Of a stretch of 37,863 nucleotides of DNA, positions 5,902 to 15,164 are shown in pieces. The stretch comes from a virus, in the IMG/VR virus record IMGVR_UViG_3300043775_000843, positions 1 to 37,863 of that record; one strand, given 5' to 3'. The notes beneath the pieces are model-generated. The model had not been told where the DNA came from. It saw only the letters and a list, made by a program, of their open reading frames with translations, and did not search any database. The number at the start of each line of letters is the position of its first letter. Within the stretch, counting starts at the first letter, position 1. The position numbers and the translations under genes were made by a program.

Positions 5902-7863
5902 TCACTGCTCGCTCGATCGGGTTGCTTTCGGCGCCGGCTCGTCTAGCAAGCCACGAACAGGGCTCGACGTAGTGATGCTCGACTTGCCGGCCATCTCCAT
6001 GATGTAGGGAACGATGCCGAGGCCATACGTTTCGCTCAGTTGGCGCACCAAGGCGCGAGCCTCTGGGCCTTCTCGGGTAAGCATCTCGGCGATCCTGGGT
6101 ATCGTGCTCGGCGACAGCGTCAATCTGTCGATGCCGCGGGCCAGGAGGTTTGCCCCGATGCCGGTGAACGACGTGCTGGCCGGATAAGCGTCGGCGATGC
6201 TCGGGTTAAGGAACTTGGATGCCTCGCTGCGCCCGGCGGTCTGTGCGCCGCGCCAGATGTCGGAGTTGTTCTGCGCGTACAGACGCTCGTCGTCCAGGCG
6301 CTTGCCGAGTGCGGTGGTCGGCGTCTCGCCGAAGAGCTCGTTCATCTTCGCGCGGTTAAAGTCGTTTTCGGCGCCCAGCTTCTTCGACAGCGCCGCGAGG
6401 TCATTAGCTTGCGTGCCCATCGAGGTCTGGATGTCGGCACGCGCGCCAGCCCTCACGTCGGCGCGCGGGATCTGCGGGATGCGCGTCTGCCGACCGGCTG
6501 CCGACCGGCTCGGCCCCTTCGTGCGGCTGAGATCGCGGGCCAGATCTTCCGGCCACACGGCTGTCTTGCCGCCATCGAGAACGCTGGCGCCATAGTCCAC
6601 CGCCTCCTTGCGGGTGGCGCCCCGCTCAACTATCGCGTCGGCCTGCGAGAAGCCTGGCACCTCAGTCTTGAGAACGTCATCTATGATTGCGCGAGTGTTC
6701 CTCGCGGCCTGCTGTACGTGGGTCGGCGGCGCGGCCGTGGTCGAGGTGCGCGGGTTCCAATTCGCCGCACGGTCCATCTCCTGGCGCAAATCGTGCAGTC
6801 GGGCGATGACGCGCTGCGAGTTGCCATCCCGCAGGATCTCGGCCACCTGGTTGCTGTACCGCTGCACTTGGCCGCGCACCTGGGTCGAGCCTGAGCTGTT
6901 GAACACGTCTGTGAACATTTGGTCGATCACCGGACCATATCCACGCAGATCGGCGCCCGAGCGGTAGGCGCGTCCGTAGAGCGGGTCGGCACGGTTGCGA
7001 ACATCGCGGTTGATCCTGGTCCTGAGCGTCTCCGTCGAGGAGGCAGGGCCGAGCAGCCCGTTGGCGTCTTCCTCCAAGCGCGCCGACCGTCCCAAGTCGC
7101 GCCTCGCCGTGGCACCGACGATTGTGTCCATAGGTGCTCCGCCATTGGTGGCGACACCGGCGGCCAGGCGCGTCGTGGCTGGCGAAGCATCCAGCACCAT
7201 CGAAGGCCCGGTGAGGTCGTTGAGCCGACCGCCGTCAGTAGGCACGACCGACTTGAGGCGCTGCGTTGATAAGCGGCCGATGCCTTCCAGGCTCGGCAGG
7301 CTGGCGTAGTGCCCTGCGGTGCCACCAGCAAGCGCGCCAGCGAAACGGGCCACCGGCTCAAGGGCGGTTCCCTTGGTCTTTTCGCCGGCATACTCCGACG
7401 CGAGGCCTGCGCCGGTGCCCTTCACCAAATCGGAAACGCCTTCACCGACGTTTCGGGCCAGACTAGCGCCGCGCTCCAGTTTAGAGCCTGGCATGGGCAC
7501 GATGAATGTGCCGACCGTCTCGGCCACCGTTCCCGCGCCCGTCTTGGGCCTCGGGAGCTCGCCAGAGAAGTTTTCCCAAGCCTTGATGGTCGTCGCGCTG
7601 TTGGGGAGCATGCGACCAGGGTTCAGCACGTTGCGCACGTACTTGTTGTCGGTGACGCCCATCTTGTCGAGCAGCCAGTCACCGGCGTAACCAATATCGC
7701 CGCCGAGGCCTGGGGCTCCAGCCGCGCCCTTGTTGATGCCGGTGGCGAGGCTGGCGATTATGTCGTCAGCATAATCGGCGACGGAGGGTCCGCTATAGTC
7801 TGGGTCGGCCTCCCACGGGCCGCGCACTTCCTCGTCGTTGTCCCAAGGCTGCTTGGCGGCCAT
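5902..7863 (-). CDS. Internal virion / DNA ejection protein (653 aa)
   Basis: A large, mostly helical protein that begins MAAKQPWDNDEEVRGPWEAD and has an Ala/Gly-rich stretch (GINKGAAGAPGLGGDIGYAG). It is the last of four consecutive genes downstream of tail genes, the slot of ejection proteins in P22 (gp7, gp20, gp16) and T7 (gp14-16). No catalytic motif is seen. ATG 7863 overlaps the preceding stop (TAATG). The assignment is positional plus composition. Confidence 0.65.
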   Translation of the reverse strand: MAAKQPWDNDEEVRGPWEADPDYSGPSVADYADDIIASLATGINKGAAGAPGLGGDIGYAGDWLLDKMGVTDNKYVRNVLNPGRMLPNSATTIKAWENFSGELPRPKTGAGTVAETVGTFIVPMPGSKLERGASLARNVGEGVSDLVKGTGAGLASEYAGEKTKGTALEPVARFAGALAGGTAGHYASLPSLEGIGRLSTQRLKSVVPTDGGRLNDLTGPSMVLDASPATTRLAAGVATNGGAPMDTIVGATARRDLGRSARLEEDANGLLGPASSTETLRTRINRDVRNRADPLYGRAYRSGADLRGYGPVIDQMFTDVFNSSGSTQVRGQVQRYSNQVAEILRDGNSQRVIARLHDLRQEMDRAANWNPRTSTTAAPPTHVQQAARNTRAIIDDVLKTEVPGFSQADAIVERGATRKEAVDYGASVLDGGKTAVWPEDLARDLSRTKGPSRSAAGRQTRIPQIPRADVRAGARADIQTSMGTQANDLAALSKKLGAENDFNRAKMNELFGETPTTALGKRLDDERLYAQNNSDIWRGAQTAGRSEASKFLNPSIADAYPASTSFTGIGANLLARGIDRLTLSPSTIPRIAEMLTREGPEARALVRQLSETYGLGIVPYIMEMAGKSSITTSSPVRGLLDEPAPKATRSSEQ

Positions 7864-9392
7864 TACTGCGCCCCTCCCTTTGTCTTCACCTTGCCGTTCG
7901 GGGCGATGTAGACCGTGCCAGGGTCGAGCCTGTTGTAGTCATCAATCGTCATCACTCTAGGCGTCCCGGGCGGGGCTTGGATCGGCCCCTGGATCTCGGC
8001 GGGGTCGCGTTGCGCGCGGCTGGGGGAGCTCACCTGGCCGTCAACCACCCTTGGCTGAACAATCCCAGCGCCGCCGCTGTCGTAGCCGATTGGCATTGGC
8101 ATGTTCTGGTTTTCGCTGCCCAGGGTCGGATCAAACATTGCATCAGGGATCTGGCGACCGCGACCGATGCCCACCGTCTCGATGCGCTTCTGCTCCTTGC
8201 GGCCCTTCGCGTCGTTTGCCAGACGAGCCATCTCGCGCGCCATGTCATTGACCATGTTTGCAGAGATCGGGCCGCCGCCATCAAGCTGTGCCTCGGCCCA
8301 CTGAAGCCACTGATCCTTGATAGCCTGCATCTGCTGGGCCATCTGCACGTCGCCCTCGCGCACGGCACCATCCGGGTCGAGCGCCTTCATGAATTGATAG
8401 AGCGTCGTGAGCTTGGCGGCCGGGCCAAGGCTCGGATCTGTAGCCACTTGGACCGCGCGCTGCCCGGCGCCGATGATGGTGTTGTAGCTCTTGGTGTTCG
8501 CGGTGAAATCGTCGGTGAGGGCTTCGGCAGCCGAGCGATTACCCTGCAGGTTCTGCTGGGTCTGGTCCTCGTCCTTGTTGCGCGCATCAAGGCGCTGCTT
8601 CACTGCTTCCTGGTGATACTTGATGCCCGCCGAGGCGTTGCCTGCAGCTTTCGCCGCCAGCATGGCCTGACGCGCCTCCGCCAAGGTCATGTTTGGGTCA
8701 CCAGTCAGCTGCCGCCAGTTAATTGTCAGCTGGTCAACCGGCTCCTGAACGGCAGGCATCGCAGGGATGCCGCCAGGCGCTGCGGGCACGCTGGGCACGC
8801 CTGTCGGAGCCGGTGCGCCACCAGGCGCCGAGATGACAGAGCCCCCACCAGACGCCGGAATAACGGAACCGCCGCCAGCGGCCAGCGGAGGCGCGCCGAT
8901 CGGGGTCTGGAACGCATCCACCAGAATGTCCTGCCCCGTCATGGGGTCGAACACTCTCTCCCGCTTGAACAGGATCTCGCCGGCCTTGGCGTAGTCGCCG
9001 CTCTCATAGAACCACATGGCGGCGTCACGCAGCTGGCCGGGCGGCAGGCTCTTCAAGCGGTTTGCAAGCGAGACGCGCATCTGCTCGGCCTGGTCCTCCT
9101 CGCGCTGCGCTGACCGCATCTTCGCCGACATCAGCTTCTGCTGCGCGGCGTTGTAGAGGTTGTCCTGATACCCGCCCGACATGTCGAAGCCGGACATGAG
9201 CTCGGCACGCTGGCGCGGCGTCTGCTGCACCGAGGCCGCCATGATCTGCGAGCCCAGGTTCGACAGCGACTGCATGCGCGCCTGCCGCATCTGGCCGTCG
9301 TCGAGGCCGTAGGGGTTAGCCTGCGGCTGCCCGCCCTGCGCGCCCTGCTGCGGCCAGAGTCCGAATTGCTTGAGCGTATCGAAGAAGCTCAT
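7863..9392 (-). CDS. Internal virion / DNA ejection protein (509 aa)
   Basis: Begins MSFFDTLKQFGLWPQQ, with a Gln/Gly-rich N-terminus, a central helical region (QREEDQAEQMRVSLANRLKS, QEAVKQRLDARNKDEDQ) and a Pro/Gly/Ala-rich low-complexity linker around residues 155-210. This layout suits an ejectosome component. ATG 9392 overlaps the preceding stop as ATGA; a GTG one codon upstream is less likely. No enzyme motif seen. Confidence 0.65.
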   Translation of the reverse strand: MSFFDTLKQFGLWPQQGAQGGQPQANPYGLDDGQMRQARMQSLSNLGSQIMAASVQQTPRQRAELMSGFDMSGGYQDNLYNAAQQKLMSAKMRSAQREEDQAEQMRVSLANRLKSLPPGQLRDAAMWFYESGDYAKAGEILFKRERVFDPMTGQDILVDAFQTPIGAPPLAAGGGSVIPASGGGSVISAPGGAPAPTGVPSVPAAPGGIPAMPAVQEPVDQLTINWRQLTGDPNMTLAEARQAMLAAKAAGNASAGIKYHQEAVKQRLDARNKDEDQTQQNLQGNRSAAEALTDDFTANTKSYNTIIGAGQRAVQVATDPSLGPAAKLTTLYQFMKALDPDGAVREGDVQMAQQMQAIKDQWLQWAEAQLDGGGPISANMVNDMAREMARLANDAKGRKEQKRIETVGIGRGRQIPDAMFDPTLGSENQNMPMPIGYDSGGAGIVQPRVVDGQVSSPSRAQRDPAEIQGPIQAPPGTPRVMTIDDYNRLDPGTVYIAPNGKVKTKGGAQ

Positions 9393-10066
9393 CACATCGT
9401 TCCTTTCAGTGTGTACCGCTTGAGCGGCTGCAGCACCTGCGGGCGCAGGAACTCCTGCTCCTCCGGCGTGCTATTCTTTTTTGCGCGCTCCATGATCTTG
9501 CCGCCCAGCTTGGCGAAGTCGGCGGTGTCGAAGCCGCCCATAAGCGAGGGGGCCTCGTCGAGGAGGCCGGCAACGGCGCCGGTGTCCATGCGCGCCTGCA
9601 CGTCGCCGGGGCCGCTGGCGAAGCCGCCCAAGCCCGCGCCCATCGCGGGCGTGTCGTCGGTGTTGTAGGCCGTCATCTGGGGCGCGGCTGGCTGGCCGCC
9701 GATGCCCATGCGGCCGGTGATGTTCTCCTTCGCGGCGCCCATCCACGGACCCCAGCCAGCCTTGCGCGCCTGCGCCAGGGCGAAGTCGATGCCCTCATCC
9801 CAGGTGTCGGGGTTCGCCGGGTTCAGGCCCGTCGCCGCCATGAAGTCGTTGCCCATGCCGGGGCGCTTGCCCGTGGGGTCTACGTGCAGCTGGAACGGCC
9901 CGTAGGAGGCCTCGCGCCCGTAGGGCTGCTGGAGGTCGCTCTGCCAGGTGTTGGCCTTCAGGCCCTCGCTGCGGGCCACGCGCACGGCCACGTCGGGGTC
10001 GATGCCGAGCTCGGCAGCCTTCGCACGAATGTAGGCTTCCATCTGTGAGACTGAGGGGGGCGCCAT
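9392..10066 (-). CDS. Virion-associated lytic transglycosylase-like protein (224 aa)
   Basis: The N-terminal domain resembles phage SLT-type peptidoglycan hydrolases: AKAAELGIDPDVAVRVARSEG (likely catalytic Glu in ARSEG), then REASYGPFQLHV, and WDEGIDFALAQARKAGWGPW. Such domains open the cell wall for DNA entry. The C-terminal half is Gly-rich and less structured. I chose ATG 10066 (MAPPSVSQMEAYI), one base after the preceding stop; a longer upstream frame would overlap the neighbour. It lies among ejection-protein genes, so a role in infection rather than lysis is likely. Confidence 0.72.
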   Translation of the reverse strand: MAPPSVSQMEAYIRAKAAELGIDPDVAVRVARSEGLKANTWQSDLQQPYGREASYGPFQLHVDPTGKRPGMGNDFMAATGLNPANPDTWDEGIDFALAQARKAGWGPWMGAAKENITGRMGIGGQPAAPQMTAYNTDDTPAMGAGLGGFASGPGDVQARMDTGAVAGLLDEAPSLMGGFDTADFAKLGGKIMERAKKNSTPEEQEFLRPQVLQPLKRYTLKGTM

Positions 10067-10067
10067 C

Positions 10068-10979
10068 TTATGCCCCCGCAATGCCGCCGAGGATGCCGCC
10101 GCCCAGCATGCCCCACGGTCCCATCGAGGCGCCGGCCAGTGCGCCACCCGCGGCACCCGTCAGCCAGTTGCCGGAGGTCGGCGTCTTCTGCGTGCTCGTC
10201 GTCGGCACCTGCGTGCCGCCCAGTGCCGCCAGCATGAGGTTCAGCTGGTTCGCCGGGATGTTCGACATGGCGTCGTAGCGGCTCACGTTCTGGTTCAGCA
10301 GCTGCTGGGCCTGCTCCTGGTTGATCTGCCCGGCGGCCACCGCCGACTGCAGGCCCTGCAGGTAGGCCGCCTGCCCGCCCGTGGCGAGGTTGCCCTGCGT
10401 CGTCGCCGCGTTCAGGTTCAACTCCTGGCCCCGCATGGAGCGGTCCATGTCGGACTGCATCATGGTGCCAGCCTGGCCGTAGCCCTGAGCCCGCAGCTGC
10501 GCCGACAGGTCGCCCATCTGCCGGGCGTTCTCGGAAGCCGCGACACCCTCCGCCACGCCCTGGCGAGATCCGCCGAATGCATTTGCATTAATGGCGCGGT
10601 CGCCGATGGTGTTCAGGTTCTGCCTGTAGGCGTTGTCCATGTTACCGAGCGCGGCCTGCTCGACGTTCTGGATGTAGGGGTTCATGTAGGCGCCGATGTT
10701 GCCGGTCAGGAACGAGCCCGGCGTGTAGCCAGCGACGTTCGCCGCCGTCTGCCCGGCCTGCGCGTAGGCGGGATTGGTCGAGCCCATGTTGGCGCCGGTG
10801 TAGCTGACCGCCTGCTGGGTCATCGGGTCGAGCCCGGCCACCGTGTTGCCTTGGTACGGGCGCGCAATATTCGCAGCCGCAGCCTGCGCCTGATCCATCA
10901 TGGCCTTGGCCGGCCCGGTGTACCAGGACGGCAACTCGGTCTTGTTGGTGACAGTCTGATCGCCTTGGCTCTTACCCAT
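10068..10979 (-). CDS. Ala/Gln/Gly-rich internal virion protein (303 aa)
   Basis: Long Ala/Gln/Asn-rich helical segments (MMDQAQAAAANIA, AQLRAQGYGQAGTMMQSDMD) lead to a C-terminal Gly/Ala hydrophobic stretch (GAAGGALAGASMGPWGMLGGG) that could insert in a membrane. This pattern is common in podovirus ejection proteins such as the T7 gp14 class. I chose ATG 10979 because GGGAG lies eight bases upstream and it overlaps the previous stop; the in-frame ATG 10997 has no ribosome site. It is first of the four ejection-type genes. Confidence 0.7.
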   Translation of the reverse strand: MGKSQGDQTVTNKTELPSWYTGPAKAMMDQAQAAAANIARPYQGNTVAGLDPMTQQAVSYTGANMGSTNPAYAQAGQTAANVAGYTPGSFLTGNIGAYMNPYIQNVEQAALGNMDNAYRQNLNTIGDRAINANAFGGSRQGVAEGVAASENARQMGDLSAQLRAQGYGQAGTMMQSDMDRSMRGQELNLNAATTQGNLATGGQAAYLQGLQSAVAAGQINQEQAQQLLNQNVSRYDAMSNIPANQLNLMLAALGGTQVPTTSTQKTPTSGNWLTGAAGGALAGASMGPWGMLGGGILGGIAGA

Positions 10980-11346
10980 AGGTGAGCTCCCTTTCATAGA
11001 TCACTAGCTTGTTTTCTTTCCAGCCGTGGGAGGGCAGCACACGCGCCCAGCCCTTCCGGCCTTCCATTCTCATCTTCTCGCAGCCGTGCTCGCGCCCGAA
11101 GGCCTCGAGGTCAGGCAGCAGCGACAGCACCTCGTCGAGGTTGCCGACCGCCAGGAACACGTTGAGAGCCCGCGCCTGCGGGAACGACAGCACTTCAGTG
11201 ACGACCAGGCTGTCGCCCGCCGTCCACGCCTGCATGCGGCCTTCCTCGACGGCACGCGCGACATCGTCGGGGCCGTGGGTTTTCCCGGCCACGTCGAGTG
11301 CGCGCATCAAGCGGCGCTGGAGCTCAGTATGGTCTAGATTTGCCAT
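10972..11346 (-). CDS. Hypothetical protein with GNAT-like C-terminus (124 aa)
   Basis: Helical N-terminus (HTELQRRLMRALDVAGK) followed by alternating strand/helix pattern: SLVVTEVLSFPQARALNVFLA, DLEAFGREHGCEKMRMEGRKGWARVLPSHGW, ending YERELTYG. The segment with GRKGWARVL and HGWKENK resembles truncated GNAT-like domains of some podovirus internal proteins. No acetyl-CoA loop is convincing, so catalysis is doubtful. It overlaps both neighbours and sits between tail and ejection genes. Confidence 0.6.
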   Translation of the reverse strand: MANLDHTELQRRLMRALDVAGKTHGPDDVARAVEEGRMQAWTAGDSLVVTEVLSFPQARALNVFLAVGNLDEVLSLLPDLEAFGREHGCEKMRMEGRKGWARVLPSHGWKENKLVIYERELTYG

Positions 11347-11530
11347 CGATCACCGCAGTGGAAATGATGCCAGCATCACTGACCGTGACGCTAAAAACCG
11401 TTCCATTGGGTGACCTCAGAAGCAATCGCGCGGCCGCCTCGTCTTGCGAGATGGCCGGGATGAGTGCCCGTCTGATCGTGTCCAATATCACCCCGATCGG
11501 GGAGTTAGGGTTCGGGAGGATGACGTTCAT
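11324..11530 (-). CDS. Small hypothetical structural-region protein (68 aa)
   Basis: ATG 11530 overlaps the stop of the tail-hub gene (ATGA) and gives MNVILPNPNSPIGVILDTIRR and on to DGKSRPY. The frame continues upstream into the tail gene but the coupled ATG is favoured. Mixed helix/strand, no motif recognised. Its 3' end overlaps the next gene by 23 bases. Confidence 0.55.
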   Translation of the reverse strand: MNVILPNPNSPIGVILDTIRRALIPAISQDEAAARLLLRSPNGTVFSVTVSDAGIISTAVIDGKSRPY

Positions 11531-13260
11531 CGCCTGCCCCCCGCCGAAATCTTCATGCGCAGCCGGCCGATCGACCAGTCGCCGGCATCGTTGGCGCAAA
11601 TCCTGATCCGCACGTCACGGCCCGTGGCCCTGGTATCCACGTAGCCGTCGCTGCGCGAGTAGTATGGACCAAACTGTCGCTCCGCCCCGTTCGGCGTCAT
11701 CCGCGTGAACAGCGTGTACTTGGTCAGGTCGTAGTTGCCGCCGTTCGACGGCACCAGCTGCGTGATGTTCATCGACTGCTCGACGCCCGGCAGGTTGATC
11801 GTGCCAGACGCGATGAAGATATTGTTGGCGCAGCTGAAGGCGTCGTAGGTCCAGCCGTATTCGTGCTGGTAGAGGTGGTTGTCCGTGCCAGTCATCAGCG
11901 GGTACGCGCCGACACCGGCGCCGATCGCCGCCGTCCGCGCCAGCGTGCCCATGCTCCACCAATCCTCGGCCCAGTTCCAGACGACGTAGCGGTCGCACTC
12001 GGTAGAGCCGTTGCTGGGGTAGTAGAACCAAACCTCGTCGAACTTGCCGTTAATCGAGGCGTGCGAGACGCGAGGACCGTAGAGCGGGTCGATGTCGGAG
12101 AAGATGTAGTCGGTGAGCGGGCAAGCCAACGGCTTCATCGAGCCGCCCTCGTAGAGCATAAATCCAGAGTTATCGACCCACAGGCAACGCCCATCGAACT
12201 CAGCAAAGGCGTTGGGCGAGTAGATGCTGGTCGTGCCGAGCTCGTCGAAGCCGTAGATAAACGGCAGGCCGACGTAGCGCATCAGCACGGCGCGGTTCAT
12301 CGACCACACCAGCGTGCCCTCGCGGACGCCCGTCCCGGTGACGAGGTTCGTCTCCACCTGGAGGTCGAGGAAGCCCGCCGTGTTGGTCGTCGAGGAGAAG
12401 TTGAAGTCGGTGTAGTCCTCGCGGCTCGACCAGGCGACACGGCGCGGCTGGTTGCCCGCACCGATCAGCACCGCGTGGCGTTCCGGCGTGACAACCACGG
12501 CACGGTTGCCGGTGGGCACGGCGAGATCCTGCACCGAGCCGCCGGAGGATGAGCCGTTCGTGCCAGTGTTGGCGTAGGTGAAGGTCGTTGTGTTCGTGAC
12601 CGTGACGCTGACCGACGAGATGTTGAAGGTCGCGTCGGTGACGCCGGCGATCTTCACCAGGTCTGCCGTGGTCAGATTGTGCGGCGTCGTAGTGACGATC
12701 GTCGTCACGTTCGACGTGCGGCTGATCGTCGAGATGGCGTAGACGCCGACGACCGTGACGTCGGTGGACGGGCTCGATGCGTCGAAATACAGGAGGCGCC
12801 CGTCGGAGCTCGCCACGCCGAGAACGTCCTCGCCCCAGTTGGCGAGGGTCCAGGCCTCGCGGCGCGGCGTCAGGCTGGAGGTGCCGGTGCGAGCCGTGCC
12901 GTAGGTGCTGGAGCCGTAGGTCGAGGCGCCGTAGCCGCCGCCCGTCGAAGAGTTAAGGGCGACGAGGTCGGCCGGCGCCACGTCAACGTAGCTGCCGCTG
13001 TTGTCGGCGTAGAGGTGCTGGTCGCAGCCGATCAACGTCATGGTGAGGCTGTTGTTCGCCTTCCACTGGTGGATCAGGCGCGCGGTCGAGCCCAGCGCCG
13101 TTGTAGTCACCTTCGACCAGCCGCCCACCGGCTCCATCACGCCGTCACGCCAGCGGATCAAGTTGCCGTCATACCAACGACCCGGCGCGTCGTCGGGGTT
13201 TGCACCTCTTACGATACCGGGCGGGAGTTGGATGGGCATATAGGTCATGCGGTCACCCAA
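11527..13260 (-). CDS. Podovirus tail hub/stabilisation protein, P22 gp10-like candidate (577 aa)
   Basis: A large beta-rich protein beginning with a typical tail-protein start (MPIQLPPGIVRGANPDDAPGRWYDGNLIRW) and containing many Tyr/Trp/Gly beta-blade-like segments such as RRVAWSSREDYTDFN, FDEVWFYYPS and RYVVWNWAEDWW. Size, beta content and location after the adaptor and tail-fibre genes match P22 gp10-type stabilisation/hub proteins. A DPLYGPRVSHASI motif is well formed. The start could be GTG/ATG at 13260 or the internal ATG at residue 5. The specific gp10 identity is moderate confidence. Confidence 0.62.
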   Translation of the reverse strand: MGDRMTYMPIQLPPGIVRGANPDDAPGRWYDGNLIRWRDGVMEPVGGWSKVTTTALGSTARLIHQWKANNSLTMTLIGCDQHLYADNSGSYVDVAPADLVALNSSTGGGYGASTYGSSTYGTARTGTSSLTPRREAWTLANWGEDVLGVASSDGRLLYFDASSPSTDVTVVGVYAISTISRTSNVTTIVTTTPHNLTTADLVKIAGVTDATFNISSVSVTVTNTTTFTYANTGTNGSSSGGSVQDLAVPTGNRAVVVTPERHAVLIGAGNQPRRVAWSSREDYTDFNFSSTTNTAGFLDLQVETNLVTGTGVREGTLVWSMNRAVLMRYVGLPFIYGFDELGTTSIYSPNAFAEFDGRCLWVDNSGFMLYEGGSMKPLACPLTDYIFSDIDPLYGPRVSHASINGKFDEVWFYYPSNGSTECDRYVVWNWAEDWWSMGTLARTAAIGAGVGAYPLMTGTDNHLYQHEYGWTYDAFSCANNIFIASGTINLPGVEQSMNITQLVPSNGGNYDLTKYTLFTRMTPNGAERQFGPYYSRSDGYVDTRATGRDVRIRICANDAGDWSIGRLRMKISAGGRR

Positions 13261-13549
13261 TCATCCTGATGTCGGGCTGGGCGCCAATCGTCGCAAGCAG
13301 AACCTGCCGGCTGGTATCGTTGGCCTTTACCATTTCATTCCTGAAGCTCTCGACTGCCGCACCTGTCTGACGCTGCTGTTGCGAGTTCTCAATCATGAGC
13401 ATCGGCATCCACGCCACAGCGCAGCCCCACTCATCGACTTCTTTACCCGTGTTGGGGTTGCTGCCCCGGAGCTGAGTAAACCAAGAGCAGCCGAGGCCTT
13501 TGCAGTCTTCCTTGATGAGCGGGCAGAAGTTTGCGGGCTTTATCTGCAT
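13253..13549 (-). CDS. Cysteine-containing small phage protein (98 aa)
   Basis: The N-terminal half holds four cysteines at 9, 16, 21 and 43 (NFCPLIKEDCKGLGCSWF, then DEWGCAVAW), a pattern able to bind zinc or an Fe-S cluster. The C-terminal half is helical and Gln-rich (ENSQQQRQTGAAVESFRNEM). This is a recurrent hypothetical type in phage tail regions. Metal binding is inferred from cysteine spacing only. Confidence 0.6.
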   Translation of the reverse strand: MQIKPANFCPLIKEDCKGLGCSWFTQLRGSNPNTGKEVDEWGCAVAWMPMLMIENSQQQRQTGAAVESFRNEMVKANDTSRQVLLATIGAQPDIRMIG

Positions 13550-13551
13550 GG

Positions 13552-14352
13552 CTAGTTCTTCGTCGCGATGATGAGGTCAACGTACTGGACGGCCATGTCG
13601 AGCGTGGTCGAGAAGGAGTGGTTGTGGGCGGTTCCAGTAAAGGAGTGCGTATGTGTTTCGCCGGAGCCAACTGAACTCGACAAGCCGATTGTTGCCGCCG
13701 TTGCGCCACCCTTGAGTATGTAGCCGTTGCTACTGCTGGGCTGCGCCGACTCGTTGACATAATTGCTGGCAGACAGGGCTGTCGAAGCACTATTTGTCTC
13801 ATTCGATATAAAGTGCTGATGGCTCGGAAGCTGGCCGACAGTGAGCGCGTGCCCACCGATCGTACCCGCAGCAGTAAAGTTGTCAACATTGCCGGAGACC
13901 GTGCGACTGGCGAAGGCAGTGCTAAAGGCGACCGTACCGCCAGAGCCAGCAGTGCCGGTGACGACGCGGAGCGCCTTGTTGTCGTGCGTAATGTCCTTCG
14001 TCCAGCCGGTCGGCGCGGCTGTCTGCTGGAAGAGCATCTTGGTGCCAGCCGGAATGATCGCCTGCCAGCTGGGAGCCGCTGCTGCACCATTTGATGTCAG
14101 CACTTGGCCCGACGTGCCAAGACCCGAGACGTTCTGGAAGGCGCCGGTGCCAGTCGTACCGGCCAGCAGGACGCCATAGGCCGTGAAGCTACCGGAGCCG
14201 GTGCCGCCCTTGGTAACCTTCAGCACCGGGCCGGCGTCGAACAGCGCATCGATCGCGTCGAGATCCGCGTTGAGCTTCGTGCCCCAGGTGTCGCTGGAGG
14301 CTGAAACCTCGGGCTTAACCAGGTTCAAATTTGTGGTGTTCGTGTCAGCCAT
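13552..14352 (-). CDS. Tail fibre / collar-like protein with HxH receptor-tip motif (266 aa)
   Basis: N-terminal attachment segment ([28 protein letters not shown]) as in many phage fibres, a repetitive mid-region ([30 protein letters not shown]) and a collar-type domain with [19 protein letters not shown]. The tip has [18 protein letters not shown] and [18 protein letters not shown]; the HxH pairs resemble the metal-coordinating tips of T4 gp12/gp37-type trimeric fibres. It likely contacts the host surface. Confidence 0.8.
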   Translation of the reverse strand: MADTNTTNLNLVKPEVSASSDTWGTKLNADLDAIDALFDAGPVLKVTKGGTGSGSFTAYGVLLAGTTGTGAFQNVSGLGTSGQVLTSNGAAAAPSWQAIIPAGTKMLFQQTAAPTGWTKDITHDNKALRVVTGTAGSGGTVAFSTAFASRTVSGNVDNFTAAGTIGGHALTVGQLPSHQHFISNETNSASTALSASNYVNESAQPSSSNGYILKGGATAATIGLSSSVGSGETHTHSFTGTAHNHSFSTTLDMAVQYVDLIIATKN

Positions 14353-14367
14353 TGGGGCACCGCATCA

Positions 14368-14547
14368 TCATGTTGGAACGATTGGGGTCCAGGTTGATGC
14401 GGTTGCCCCGGCCAGGCTCCACGCGGGAGCGTCGGCTGTCGGGGGCGACCATACATCAGAACCGGACGGAATTGAAGCCCAGCTTTCAGTGGACGGAGAG
14501 ATTTCCGTCCAGCTTGCGTTGTCAACTGGAACGGAAACCCAATCCAT
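14368..14547 (-). CDS. Small Trp-repeat structural protein (59 aa)
   Basis: ATG 14547 overlaps the TGA of the adaptor gene (TGATG). The sequence is a string of short Trp-centred units: MDWVSVPVD, ASWTEISPS, ESWASIPSG, DVWSPPT, PAWSLAG and STWTPIVPT, a W-x-x-I/V beta repeat. Small proteins of this type occur near phage tail fibres. Function unknown; a structural or fibre-accessory role is likely. Confidence 0.6.
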   Translation of the reverse strand: MDWVSVPVDNASWTEISPSTESWASIPSGSDVWSPPTADAPAWSLAGATASTWTPIVPT

Positions 14548-15164
14548 CAGCCGAAGCTCCGCCGACGCTGCAGGAGGGTTCCGCTCGGTCGGGCAGCCCG
14601 CTCGCCCTCCAGCTTGATGTCGGCGATGATCTGGTCGGCGGCCGTCTTCCACAGCCCGACACGCTCGTCGTTCACCAGGTAAGCCTCGGCTGCCACCAGG
14701 GAAGCGTACAGGTACAGATCGGGCGAGCGCGCCAGCAGCCAGTTGGACGTGTTCGAGCCCGAAAGCGCCGCCAGCTTGCCGATGTAGGTGATCTCCAGGT
14801 CGGCACCGGTGGCGTCGGGGATCAGGTGGATGCGGTTGTTGACGAGCGTGTAGTAGCGCGCCGGGCCGGTCGGAGCCTGCCCCTCCAGGTCATAGAAGAG
14901 CTCGGCGGAGAGGTACTCCAGCGCCTTGTAGCCGGTCGAGGACGTGACCCGGCAGGCGATCGTCTGCAGCCAGTCCGTCGGCAGATCCACGTAGGACGAG
15001 GTAATCGTCGAGGTCGCCCGCTTCGTCATGTCGGGCGTGCGCAGGTCGCGGTTGAAACGCGCCTCCGCCAGCGTGATGAAGTCGGGGATCTGGCTCGCCA
15101 GGTCTTCCCGGTTGAGCCAGGAGGCGATCGATGCCTGCAGGTTTGCGTAGGTGTCGAGCGCCAT
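14547..15164 (-). CDS. Phage adaptor (head-to-tail joining) protein (205 aa)
   Basis: MALDTYANLQASIASWLNRED, then FITLAEARFNRDLRTPDM and YLSAELFYDLEG, match the phage adaptor protein family (P22 gp4-like role) that extends the portal ring to the tail. ATG 15164 shares bases with the preceding TAA and has AGGGTG upstream; the ATG nine bases earlier is less likely. It follows the head genes and precedes fibre and tail genes, as expected. Confidence 0.75.
   Translation of the reverse strand: MALDTYANLQASIASWLNREDLASQIPDFITLAEARFNRDLRTPDMTKRATSTITSSYVDLPTDWLQTIACRVTSSTGYKALEYLSAELFYDLEGQAPTGPARYYTLVNNRIHLIPDATGADLEITYIGKLAALSGSNTSNWLLARSPDLYLYASLVAAEAYLVNDERVGLWKTAADQIIADIKLEGERAARPSGTLLQRRRSFG

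Noticed and set aside
7977-9113. 378-codon open frame on the top strand
   Set aside because: Antisense shadow of the ejection-protein gene 7863-9392, with shadow-type composition and no ribosome site or neighbours in register.
10577-10588. ATGCATTTGCAT, a perfect operator-family match
   Set aside because: It lies inside the coding sequence of an ejection protein far from any gene start; one such match is expected by chance in this length.
14325-14525. 66-codon leftward frame overlapping the Trp-repeat gene
   Set aside because: Alternative frame of 14368-14547, whose ATG is coupled to the adaptor stop; the alternative has shadow-like composition.
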